Shown: positions 1-9,192 of the stretch, piece after piece
Layout of the letters: every line of letters starts with the position of its first letter
Numbering within the stretch: position 1 is the first letter of the stretch
NCBI GenBank assembly: GCA_018806985.1
Contig: JADANN010000461.1
Location: forward strand, 2,091,276-2,155,275
DNA from: Angiostrongylus vasorum
Lineage: Eukaryota; Nematoda; Chromadorea; Rhabditida; Metastrongylidae
Direction of reading: 5' to 3'
Length of the DNA stretch: 64,000 bases
Program-made: the position numbers and the translations under genes
Notes under the pieces: generated by a model
What the model was told of the DNA's origin: nothing
Databases searched by the model: none
Seen by the model: the letters and a program-made list of their open reading frames with translations, nothing else

Positions 1-440
1 AAAATCTGTTTACAATAACACGAGTACATTCTAGCATAATTTTGATTTTGAGATCAAAGTCAATACCCTTGCACAGGATGCCAAAACACTAACGCGCAAA
101 CTTTTAGAGGCCTTTTGGGTAAATACCAGGGACTCCAGAATGAACAACAGGGAGGAATGCCCTGAGATCACACGTGATCTGGCCCCGTACCTTCGCATTG
201 ACTTTTGATGTGGGGTGGTGCATTTATCGACCATATGCGACTCGATCAGCTGTCCTTCCTCAGTGGAAGGCACGTAATAAACAGTGGGCTTTTTTCGAGA
301 AGCTGTTGATAGTGTGATTGCGATTTAGGTTCTCATCTTTCTGTATGTGTTATCGGAGCGTCTGACTTAGTAAACTGCCTATCAATAAACCCTTCCAGGC
401 TCTGAAGAAGGCGAAATCCGCCGAAACGACATCTTGTGGT
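1..440 (+). mobile_element. Penelope-like element, 3' end fragment
   Basis: The frame at about 46-206 reads as the C-terminal region after the GIY-YIG domain of a Penelope-like retroelement. Its residues LAQDAKTLTRKLLEAFW and NNREE..EITRDL match the equivalent part of the fuller copy at 58,140-58,310 (LAQESRTQARKILETYW, NRREE..TITRDI). The fragment then runs into the element's 3' tail, which holds a hammerhead-like core. It is cut by the window edge, so the RT and endonuclease domains, if present, lie outside. It cannot act alone as seen here. Confidence 0.75.
402..427 (+). ncRNA. Hammerhead-ribozyme-like core in PLE tail
   Basis: CTGAAGA (402-408) is followed by a 4-bp stem GGCG/CGCC (410-413 with 419-422, loop AAATC) and then GAAAC (423-427). 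This matches the hammerhead catalytic core CUGANGA - stem II - GAAA. PLEs are known to carry hammerhead motifs in their terminal repeats, which fits the location. Stems I and III and the cleavage site could not be assigned with confidence by eye, so activity is not claimed. Confidence 0.6.
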
Positions 441-1564
441 ACCAGGTACCAGTTTTGAAAGATTGGCCCTATTAATCGAGCCATCCAGCGTTTAGCATCT
501 CATGACATTAGTCCATGAATTAACGTGCTTAATTGTGTCGACAAGTGCCATTTAGCACCTCACAAATCATTTAAGTCCGAATCCGAGTGTGAGCGCAGAT
601 GGTTGATGCTAGCCAGGAAATCGTCGCCTCATCTTATAAATGATCATCTAAACGAAGCTTGTTCTCACTCTTTCATTCTTTCTAAGTATTTTTTCTCCAA
701 AACTTCTCACTACGTTATCCAGTCGATCATACTTCGCTTTTGATGTATGTAGATCCGAATCTGGAATACCAGCATATTTTTCGAAGACGTCAGTTTCGTA
801 GTAGAAGATGATGCTGCCCTTAGCTGTCATATTTTAAAACGCATGGATAAAGTGCTCTGCATGGGTAGTGCAGTACTCCAAATTGGTCGAAGGTCAATCG
901 TCATCAAATAGCAGATCGGAAAGACAACTGAGTCGCACTGACTAGCAAGGGCCAACTGGGCAGTTCTTTTCTTAAGGAGTCGAAGCGTCTGCGTTGACGA
1001 AGATGTTTTTTTTTCTCGTTGAGTGCTAGATATATTGTTACTTAGGTCACAAAAAGACAGTAGGCGCTATGATTGGCTGAATCCTCTTTGTGCATCTTCT
1101 AAAAGCACATTCAACAAATGAAGGGAGCCAAATGTGCCTTCTATCACCGCAAGCAATCCGAGCGCTTTCCAAAACAGGCCTTTCTTCCTGAAATTCTTCA
1201 TTATAGACCTTGTTATAACATTTGTGAAAATTTATATCTTTCTGGCTGGTGGAAATCTGCCATGCTTGCTCTGAAATTTGTCCCTGTAGTATGATTATAA
1301 GTTTCCTACTTCTGTCCTACTCTGGTATTTGTTCTGTGTTCTATTGAGCTCGTCTCAGTCGGAGTCACCTTCTTTCTTCTTTACGTTGAAGCTTAAACTC
1401 CTTTATAACTGCAAAAGTGCTATAGGGTTTTGTTCGATAGAGAAAAACAAGCCTATTCAGTAGAGTTTGGCGTTCTTTAGTGAGCAGTTTACATGTGCTT
1501 ATACCTCGAAAGTTTTTTCAAGAAGAATTCCACAAACTATTTTACTTAACCTTTTTTTGCTCAC
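441..1564. other. Unassigned sequence
   Basis: No coding, RNA or repeat signal that I can support. Only short frames without family resemblance occur. Confidence 0.5.
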
Positions 1565-1702
1565 CTGTGATATTATGAGCAAACTAATCGTCTTTTGTTG
1601 CTCATTGTGTCGCCAGTCCTTCATTCTGATTGCAATAATAGAAATATAAAGTGGTGCCGTTAGTGCTGTGAACAGAATAAACAACCAGTGAAGCAATGGC
1701 AT
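1565..1702 (-). pseudogene. Orphan first exon of a serpentine chemoreceptor
   Basis: On the minus strand an ATG at 1702 opens 46 codons that end IISQ and run directly into a GTGAGC donor. The exon matches exon 1 of the chemoreceptor at 27,727-27,870: HWLF, TAPLYISII against TVPLYISII, and a shared IISQ followed by the donor. It would encode TM1 and the first cytoplasmic loop of a nematode seven-transmembrane receptor, probably Srv-like. No matching exon 2 was found at lower coordinates, so this is most likely a stranded exon or pseudogene piece. The distal part of the gene could also lie outside the window. Confidence 0.6.
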
Positions 1703-2560
1703 TGCTTGAAATCAGCAAGTCACTTGAACCACCAAAATTTCTGAAGTAAACACCGTGTAGTCGAAGACCCATCGAGAGTACTGATAGAGGGAAAAGAACA
1801 GAGAAAACGAGAGAAGGGAGAAAATGGGAAAAAGCATGACACCAAATGGGGATTCTTGTATATTGAGAACGGAATGAGGTAAGAGATAATTCTCTTTTCA
1901 AAGAATATGGAAGCAAGCATAAACATGCTAAGATATGAGCAAAATTCGGAACCTTTGTTTGCCGTCGAACTCGCGATATCCCTTTTGAAGGGCTCACGTG
2001 CTATTCACCGCACCAGCGAAAACCCCTACTTTGCCTTTCTCTCAGCTATGATTTTACGATATCGGTCCTACTCCTCACTCCTTTGCCCTTAACATGGAGT
2101 TAATTCCCTTAATAAAGCTGTAAACTGCATGGGTTAAGTGGTTTGTACATCCTAGAACCTAAAAATATCGTTAAAATGGCCAAGATTAGCAAGTAGATGA
2201 GAGGATCGTTAGTTGAACACTCTGCCTGCCTTCATCGTATTTTCGACTAACCTGGAAAAAGGGCGTTTGCGAATAGGTTTGCGTTACAGAAAGCCGAGGC
2301 TTCACTTCGCTCCACCCATATATCGACTTTTGTCCCGTCAGTCATTACATTATGTATTTCATTAAAAAGTAAGGAAAAAGATTGCGAAAAGAAAGCAATA
2401 CGGGATCTACTGTGCTTTCTGCATATTATCCGCAAAAAAAAACTGACGAAATCGAATAATGCAACGAACCAGGAACTCTTTGTAGACACTGATAATCAGC
2501 CAACTATGAACAAAGCTCTCTTAGAAATACAAATACAACAGAAGAAAACTACTTGTTGCT
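1703..2560. other. Unassigned sequence
   Basis: No feature is supported. Overlapping frames on both strands have no recognisable motifs. Confidence 0.5.
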
Positions 2561-2561
2561 A

Positions 2562-2846
2562 GGAGCGCGTGTGGCACAGTGGTTGGAGGCGCCCTGCAAC
2601 ACAAACGTGGAGTTGATCTCCGCGCCCATGGTCCACCAAGCCTTCCATCCCTCCGGGCTCTGTAAATTGCTACCAGACTTGCCTGGGAGAATAATACCAC
2701 TGGTACGACGCATCGGTAGGCAAGTGCAAGTGATTGCAAAGCCTAGATATGCATTCAATCACCTCCAACGATGATTAATGAAGCCGAATGTATAGCGCAT
2801 TCCTCAGGGGATCGCTCAACGCAGAGAGCTTTCTCCTTTTTTCTTA
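2562..2846 (+). repeat. tRNA-derived SINE copy
   Basis: The head has the pol III A-box-like TGGCACAGTGGTTGG, followed by the family body (CAGACTTGCCTGGGAGAATA, GATATGCATTCAATCACCTC) and a tail ending GAGAGCTTTCTCCTTTTTTC. The same roughly 285-bp unit recurs at least eleven more times in the window, on both strands. Confidence 0.75.
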
Positions 2847-2850
2847 TTTG

Positions 2851-3254
2851 TTGCTAGGTGGCAAACCTCCATCCGTTCGCAGTGAGTGAAGCAGTTGTTA
2901 CGGGAATGATTTAGATTCTAGTGCGCAACTATTCCGAAGCGTGCATAATTTTCTTCATTTAATTTACAACATCGTTCGACGGAAAACTACCGATTTAATG
3001 CGAATACATCAATGTAAAATCAAGAACATACGTGGTTCACATTACTCCACCCGGGTGTCGTTTGCAATCGCTCTATACGGTCGACAAATGATGACTATGT
3101 TAAAGTTTTCCCAAACGGAAATGCGTAACGTGAAGGTGAAGTGTAGTACCATGCAGTGTTACAGTTCAGTCCGCTTCGTAGCCTTAACCTATTTATTCTT
3201 CAAATAGACAGTGATTTAACTGCGCAATTAGCAACCAACACTTTTTTCGGATTA
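2851..3254. other. Unassigned sequence
   Basis: Nothing recognisable. One 88-codon frame (2,941-3,207, plus strand) has no family signature. Confidence 0.5.
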
Positions 3255-3605
3255 TAGATCTAAAACGAGGTTGATAAGAAGGTTTATTCGCCCTAGCGTT
3301 TCAATGTCTTCGTGTTGCTCAGATTCGATGGTCGGAGTCGGTGGTCACTGCCCGTTCTCTCACTGTGGTGTCTTCGTCGTGGGACACTCCCACTCGTAAC
3401 AGCACGGCTTTGAGGAAGGCGGAATCGCAGAGACGTCAGTCATCGACCAACATAATAACAACAATAACACCAATAATGATCAAATGACTCCACTGTGTTG
3501 ACGACCCTGCAGCTCATGCCAGTGCCTAAAACGTTGTGCATAAATGTGAGGGTTTGGAATCGCACAACGACTGGCACCAAGCCTTGTCACTGCATTCGTT
3601 TCTTG
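3255..3605. mobile_element. Degenerate PLE remnants, mixed orientation
   Basis: The first part (3,265-3,340) resembles the reverse-complemented PLE terminal sequence also seen at 63,505 and 55,670 (ACGAGGTTG, TTATTCG, CGTTTC). A decayed hammerhead-like core on the plus strand follows at about 3,410-3,436 (TTGAGGA and GAGAC in place of CTGANGA and GAAAC). After an AAC/AAT-rich stretch, 3,485-3,605 carries plus-strand RT-region sequence (AATGACTCC, ACGACTGGCACCAAGCCTTG) matching 57,138-57,345 of the main PLE. Confidence 0.55.
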
Positions 3606-3717
3606 AATAAAAAGTCCAAAAATCGTTCTTCGGCCGTTTCACTACTGCAGATATATCGATGATCCTTTTGTCATCTGCTCTGCACGAACAGAGTTGGACA
3701 AATGTTTTGAATTAGTT

Positions 3718-4112
3718 ACTTGGATACTTGAATGGCCCGTCTTCACTGGTTTTGCGGGCCCCAGCATAATTTCCATTCTCCGGAGATTTGCTGGTTTAAC
3801 AATTGTTGTCCTCTGGAGTCCAGAGGACGCCCTGGCCAAAGTCTGCCCCAGGTCGTGATTATCACAGGCAGTCGCAGCCCTTGTGGATCAGGAGGAGATT
3901 TGTCACCATGGACTAATATGATACCAGGATGATGGTGGATCCCAGTATTGGTTTACTTTTAGCTGGGCTTCCTGATGGAAACGCCAGACTGCTTCCCACT
4001 TTAGGAGAACCTGCTGAAGGCATGAATTCCACGCTGTAAATCGCACCCCGATACCCAGGAACACTTCCCAGCCACGATGAGGCGGTAGACCGTTGGAAGG
4101 AATGTTTTTGAA
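3718..4112 (-). repeat. R400 short interspersed repeat copy
   Basis: A roughly 390-bp unit bounded by TACTTGGATACTTGAATGG at one end and GAGGCGGTAGACCGTTGG at the other. Related copies lie at 14.45, 24.9, 26.75, 31.2, 39.5, 44.0, 44.4, 59.6 and 62.3 kb. Orientation is set by treating the CTTACTTGG-side microsatellite as the 3' tail, which is an inference. No conserved reading frame is shared by the copies, so it is probably a non-autonomous retroelement. Confidence 0.65.
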
Positions 4113-4664
4113 TTGGTGCACCAAAAGTCAGACTATATAGATTTCACTTGTGATAAAGTGAAGAAAGAGTGGTTAGAAATTTCGAAAGTTCACCTCAATC
4201 AATCTGAAAACGGTCACATCACATGATGGTACCGAGGGCCAACCAATAAAAAAAAAGTATTATTTGATTACCTATCCTCTTACTCTTCGCACAAAAAAAA
4301 GGTGCGCTAGACAATGTTCTGCACAAAACAATGGACACTGCCTGTTACTTTTCAATCAAATTCACACTAACCTTTCACACAAACTAGTGTGCCGCTTCTC
4401 CATGGAAGGCTAGAACGGTGACTCTGATTGTTAGAAGAATTTGGTGGGTGTCATGACTTCCTTCTCCGATCTTCGTGAATCACTTTGACCATAGGATATG
4501 TCCTATTTTGTGTACGTTTGACAATAAGAGGAATGCAGTCGTTGACAGATTCTGACTATCGAAAGTTTTTTGGACGCGTCACATTTTCGGCTCACCTGAT
4601 TCTTATCACTTTGACATGCTTGGTGTTCTCTCCAATTTTTGACCTTTCAGCTAAGTCGCGCATT
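4113..4664. other. Unassigned sequence
   Basis: AT-rich, with short homopolymer runs. No supported feature. Confidence 0.5.
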
Positions 4665-5049
4665 GGCGCGTGTGGCGCAGTGGTCGGAGGCGCCCTGCAA
4701 CACACGTGCAATCGGTCCCCGCGCCCATAGCCCACCAAGCCCTCTATCCCTCTGGGATCGACACATTATTACCAGACTTGTCTGGTAAGATAGCAGCACT
4801 GGCTCGATATATCAGCAGGCCATCGCGAGTAAAGGCCAGATATGCATTCAATCACCTCCAAACGATGCTTGATGAACTCAAAAGACCGACTTCCTATAAA
4901 CCTCGGCATAGATAGTTGATATATCTATTTATATAATCTTTCTTATAAACTGATCTTCTTTAGCTGATGCAAGGTTGGTACAGGTCTTCGTTGTCGTTGT
5001 CGTTGTTGTTGGTGTTGTTGGTTGATGGCCGACTCGTAAGATCACGTCT

Positions 5050-5074
5050 CTGAGGAAGGCGAAATCGCCGAAAC
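5050..5074 (+). ncRNA. Hammerhead-ribozyme-like core in foldback element
   Basis: CTGAGGA (5050-5056), stem GGCG/CGCC (5058-5061 with 5066-5069, loop AAAT), then GAAAC (5070-5074). All core positions of CUGANGA - stem - GAAA are present. The flanking GTT and AAC repeats could pair to form a long third stem. The cleavage site was not resolved. Confidence 0.55.
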
Positions 5075-5200
5075 AGCAACAACAACGACAACGACAACGA
5101 AGACCTATACCAACCTCGCAACCGCTAAATAAGATCAATCTCAACCGTTTTATTTACTGCCTATTCTTCTAATGAGAGGGTATATTGCGATATATAACTT

Positions 5201-5520
5201 CAATTATGCTGAGATATTTGCAAAACTCTGGACCGCAGGTGTCTGCGGTGGGGAACGAACGCGCTATTGTCCTTTCCGGGGAGTAACGCGTTCAGCACCA
5301 CACCATGCTGGTCCTTCGTTTCACCTCTCTTTCAGCTAGTTCTATCGATCTCTGCCATCAGCAATCACCCGTCACCGGGATTGATTTGATTGATGATGAT
5401 TGAACGAAAGGACCCGCATGGTGTGGTGGTGAACGCGTTACTCCCGAAAAGGACAATACCGCGTTCGTTTCCCACCGCAGACACATGCGGTGCGGAGTTT
5501 TGCAAATATCTCTGTATAAT
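5201..5520. mobile_element. Foldback MITE with about 125-bp inverted repeats
   Basis: The left arm 5,201-5,328 (AATTATGCTGAGATATTTGC, then AACGAACGCG, GAGTAACGCGTTCA, CACACCATGC) is matched in reverse by 5,396-5,520 (GCATGGTGTGGTGGTGAACG to GTTTTGCAAATATCTCTGTA). A roughly 65-bp unrelated centre separates them. There is no coding capacity. A degenerate half copy is visible at about 26,349-26,460. Confidence 0.8.
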
Positions 5521-5639
5521 TAAAGAAGATCAGTTTATAAGACCATGTAAATAAATAGATCCTTGATGAAGTCGAATGCATGGTGGATCCCACAGCGATT
5601 GATCAACGCCAACAGCTGCAGCTCGTTCATCAGATAAGT

Positions 5640-5880
5640 CAGATCTTCGGATTCCTTTCTCATTTGCAGAATCAGAATACTCCTCGCGTGGGCTTTTGAT
5701 TGTGTTCCTGATATCGCGAAGCGATAATCAATCTTGCTTACCTAGCGAATAGGTTTCCGACCCATGCGTCAAGGCAGGTAGGATCGCAGAGCCGATAAAG
5801 TGGGGATGTTTATAAGTCCTTTCTAGCACATCCTCGATGTTTTTACAAGCTACCAAAGTTGCTCAAACAGCATGTATATG
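5640..5880 (-). mobile_element. Decayed RTE LINE fragment
   Basis: The stretch lines up with the 3' coding part of the RTE copies, for example 9,490-9,740. Shared landmarks in order are the TCGGATTCCTTTCTC block, AATCTTGCTTACCTAGCGA for ATCCTGCTTACGCAGCGA, GCGTCAAGGCAGG for CGTTAGGGCAGG, and ACATCCTCGATG for ACCCTCGATG. It is too diverged to translate. Confidence 0.55.
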
Positions 5881-6859
5881 TTGTTCTTGTAGCGAAATTA
5901 GTATCCGTTTGATTCTTTTGAGGCGCTTAGTCCTAGAATCTGCGTTAGAAGGTTAAGCTGTCCAGTTTAACTACTAGCGCTTAGGAAAAACCACAGGTTT
6001 TCTAGAAACGTGATAACAGTGGAATTTCTGAAATGCAGCTATTTCGCCAATATTTTGCATAGATTGTAAATACGGCTAGTCGAGCGTTCTGGTATATAGG
6101 TATCATCCTTGGAGGTCTACAGTGCCACAAAGGGAGTCGTGAAGCCTAACTATAATGCCCATTTGTCGCGACATGTTTAACGATGAAGAAATTACGTGAT
6201 CCCACGACTTGGATACGAAAAAAGACGGCTGAGCATTGGTTTCAACTTTCGTTCGAGGTACGATGCAAAGACAACGTTGTGCTCGCTTACTGCTACTTGT
6301 GAATGCTATTATAAGTGTTCCTAAGCTTGCATTTCTGATGTGGATAATTGAATCTTTGCGCACATATATTTATAAACAATGACTCAATTTGGTCAGCTCA
6401 ATGTAAAATGGAAGATGGAAAAGCACACCTTCTATGAAAGGCTGACCAAGTGACATGAAAGTGGAACACCATATGGTGGAGATCAACAATTAGATCGAGG
6501 AAATCCACTAAGAGCACCAGCTTAGTAGCAACGACGTAGAGAAAAAATAGCTCCTATTAAGTGAGAACAAAATGGTTTTCGCAGAGCTCCTCCGGTTCTC
6601 AAAGATGATCAGCACGCGCGATCCAAGTAATTGCATTCAAACAGGCGAAGTTAAATGGGTCTGAAGATGAAGACAAAGTTAAAGACGACAAGGTCAATGG
6701 AGAGCGATGACAAAAGTGCACCACTGACTACCGCTGGATTTTGGACAACGATCGTTTTTGAGTGATTCGACTTTTCCTGCTAGGTTGTATAGCACAGAGA
6801 AATTTTCATGAGCCAGCCATGCCTTACATTGACCGCACCGTTGGGAATGGAAAAAAATA
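5881..6859. other. Unassigned sequence outside arm 1
   Basis: No supported feature. It is the outer flank of the large inverted repeat and is not repeated next to arm 2. Confidence 0.5.
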
Positions 6860-7173
6860 ATAGGCAGTCCAAGCCTTACGAAACCAATGAGTTTCTCGAA
6901 CTTGTCAATGAAGTATTCGAGGTATTCAAAATTTTGTACCTCGCTGGAAGGATACAAACATCCTCGCAATATGTTGTAGATTAAAAGCAAGAAAGAACTT
7001 TTCGGGAAACGGCTGGGTAAAAAAAGAGACATGTCGGTGAAGATCTCTCCTAAGGTAGAAGTGTAGCTTAATTTGTGGCGTGGGAACTCATTGATGTTTT
7101 GCTTGACTACGAAAGGCATCTTGCATACCGATGTGGCTTCCAAGGGTCTTTTGTTATCCAGAAAATTGTTCAA
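6860..7173 (-). other. Unrecognised frame shared by both arms
   Basis: A minus-strand frame (DNKRPLEATSVCKMPFVVKQ...) is nearly identical to 51,648-51,842 on the other arm, up to a frameshift there near 51,800. In arm 1 the frame stays open past the repeat edge to 6,694. I do not recognise a family. It could be transposon-derived or a relic exon. Confidence 0.35.
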
Positions 7174-7494
7174 GTGAGAAGAACAAGATACTTATCAGCA
7201 CACCACCCACAAATGCAACAGAACGAAAATATTTGTAATGTAACAAACAGAGATGGTGGAGCTCAAGTGGAGACAGACATAATTACGATTTCAACAGCGT
7301 TGTCCTTAGTTGCCGAAACACCTGAAGCTCAACTTATCCAGACCAACATCCAAAGAGGAGCTGTTTCTGCAGTTTTTGTCAAGGCAGCTCAAGTGCTTCT
7401 TAAATGTGTTTTTGCGCTACAATATAGTCGTCTTTTAAGATACTAATAAAGTTTCGAAGCGGTGGGGACGTATTTATGAAAGATTTAAGCATCA

Positions 7495-7790
7495 CAGGAC
7501 GCGCGTGCAGTGCAGTTGTCGAAGGCACCCTGCAATACACATAGAATCGATCCCTACGTCCGATGCTCACCGAACCTTCCATCCCTGCGGAGTCGCTAAT
7601 ATTGTACCAGACTTGTCTACGAGGTTAGCAGCACTTGCTCCATAGATCGGTAGGCCACCGCGAGTTTTTAAATAGGCCAGATATGCATTCAATCACCTCC
7701 AGCGATGCTTAATGAAGTCGAATGCGTGCGCAGCCACTAGCGGTTGATCAATGCCGAGAGTTTCATCCTTTTTATAAGCATCACATAGAT
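7495..7790 (+). repeat. SINE copy in arm 1
   Basis: The head is decayed (GACGCGCGTGCAGTGCAGTTG). The body shows ACCAGACTTGTCT and CCAGATATGCATTCAATCAC, and the tail is GAGAGTTTCATCCTTTTTAT. The arm 2 counterpart is at about 51,050-51,325. Confidence 0.7.
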
Positions 7791-7921
7791 AGCAAACGAG
7801 TTAATATTGGATGCAACCAGTGTTACCAACATTCCTGTACAATGTGTAACCAAAACTGCAGCTAAAAGCGTAGATTCAAAATCTGATGAAATATTGAGAT
7901 AATGGCTTCCATTTCATGCTC

Positions 7922-8205
7922 TACGGCAGTAGTTAGAGGAGCCCTATAATACACACTTGGTCGTTGTTTCGATCCTGCGCTCCGGGCTCACCAAGCCCTC
8001 CATCCTTCTGGAGTTGGCAAATTGGTATTAGACTTGTCTGGAATGACATCAGTACTCATTTGATGTATCAGTAGGCCACTGTAAGTTATTGTGTATTCCG
8101 GAAATGAATTCATTCACCTCTAACGATTCTTGACGAAGTGGAATGAATGGTGCTAAGCCTTAATCAACGCCCACGCCTTATCCTTTATCCTTTTCCCTTT
8201 TCCTA
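7922..8205 (+). repeat. Diverged SINE copy in arm 1
   Basis: The order of family blocks is kept (GGCAGTAGTTAGAGGAGCCC head, ATTAGACTTGTCTGGAATGA, AACGATTCTTGACGAAGTGG), with a tail of repeated ATCCTTT units. The arm 2 counterpart is at about 50,640-50,905. Confidence 0.65.
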
Positions 8206-8559
8206 ATAAAGAATAATCTCTTTCTTCTCACATAAATTAGGGGTCTCTTATGTTATTAGTCACATATTGTTCGTTACACATCGCCTGGACCACAGATTTT
8301 GAAGGACCACAGTTATCATCGATTGGTAAAGTGTCTTTGGTAACATTGCGCCTCCACCTTAGCAATCCTTATCCGTCATTTGCACTTCATGACCACTTCC
8401 ACCATTGACCTTGCGAAAATCTAGTGCTGCTCATCCGCCGTATCAGAGAAATTTTTCGTACTGTTTTAAAATGATGTGTAAGAATTGTTAGGAAATCGCA
8501 AACTCATTTTTTTCTCTTCTTCCTTTCCTTTTTTTTCACTTCTTTTCGTATCATTTGCA

Positions 8560-9187
8560 GCTTGCTTGGTTATGACTATTCCGACTTAAACTATAATTTC
8601 GTGACTTGCTACCTGTTTCCCTGGTTACTTGAGCTATTCAGTCGTTTCACATGGCTTCTGTCACCGTTCGTATGTGCCTATCACAAAAGTTTTTGTATGC
8701 GTTGCATGCGAGAGTAGGTAATGAACCAATTTGTTTTTACAATCGTGCTCTCGGTACCATTTCGTAATCTAGACGTTTCCGAATAGGTTAATTTGAACGT
8801 TCAGAAATGGAAACCATTTTTTCTTTCGGTTTTCTCGAGTAAATTTGAAGTGCTCTCACTGTTCATTCAACAACTCGAAACATTTGTCTGTTTCCACTTT
8901 TGGTGAACAAATGACATAGCAATCATCTATCTATCTACAGTAAGGTTGCTGGTGCTTTCAGTTTAGATATAAATGAAATGGCAAGGTTTGGCACCAGTTG
9001 CTGTTCCACAGCCAATCCTTCCATTTGTGCCTAATATTTTCCGCATTATCTGGAGTTTGAGCAGTTTAGGCAGTTTCCGTAGTTTAGGCATTCTTTAAAG
9101 AGTGTCTTCAACTGATGGATCGTGAACCCATGCACGTTTTTTGTTCTTTCATGTCGCAGTTCGAGGACGGCATGCATAGCGGAGTCA
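8560..9187 (-). mobile_element. PLE fragment, RT to post-RT region (3' half)
   Basis: Read on the minus strand, it contains TGACTCCGCTATG, GAATGCCTAAACTRC, ACAACTGGTGCCAAACCTTGCCA-type sequence and TAGATGATTGC, in the order found in the main PLE at 57,138-57,600. It is the downstream half of a PLE whose upstream half lies at 12,576-13,250. The two are separated by an RTE inserted in the same orientation. Multiple frameshifts and stops are present. Confidence 0.7.
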
Positions 9188-9192
9188 ATCGA

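Larger units (their letters stand above)
4880..5561. mobile_element. Foldback element carrying a hammerhead-like core
   Basis: This 682-bp insert is flanked by a 12-bp target duplication. Its left side holds an outer arm (TTATAAACTGATCTTCTTTAG) repeated inverted near 5,522-5,550. An inner inverted repeat (GGTTGGTACAGGTCTTCGTT at about 4,973 against AACGAAGACCTATACCAACC at about 5,096-5,115) brackets GTT-rich and AAC-rich tracts and a hammerhead-like core. The same family sits inside RTE copies C (22.1-22.4 kb) and D (37.8-38.0 kb). A separate MITE has inserted into its right half. It has no coding capacity, so mobilisation in trans, perhaps by PLE machinery, is my inference. Confidence 0.65.
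4665..5622 (+). repeat. SINE copy split by a foldback insertion
   Basis: SINE sequence runs from 4,665 to 4,879 (GGCGCGTGTGGCGCAGTGG head, GATATGCATTCAATCACCTC body) and resumes at 5,562 (GAAGTCGAATGCATGG.. GATTGATCAACGCC). The break falls inside the TTGATGAA stretch of the SINE, and that stretch is duplicated on both sides of the insert (4,868-4,879 and 5,562-5,573, one mismatch). This marks a clean insertion into an older SINE. Confidence 0.75.

Noticed and set aside
1602..1997. A 131-codon minus-strand frame covering the chemoreceptor exon
   Set aside because: It is out of frame with the conserved exon 1 peptide. The similarity to 27,591-27,851 follows from the shared DNA in another frame.
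5040..5110. CRISPR-like or tandem-repeat array in the GTT/AAC tracts
   Set aside because: The repeats are simple trinucleotide runs forming the arms of a foldback element, with no spacers.
6694..7173. A single 159-codon gene spanning the arm 1 edge
   Set aside because: The palindrome boundary near 6,860 cuts through it, and the arm 2 copy is frameshifted, so the long frame is likely accidental beyond the shared part.
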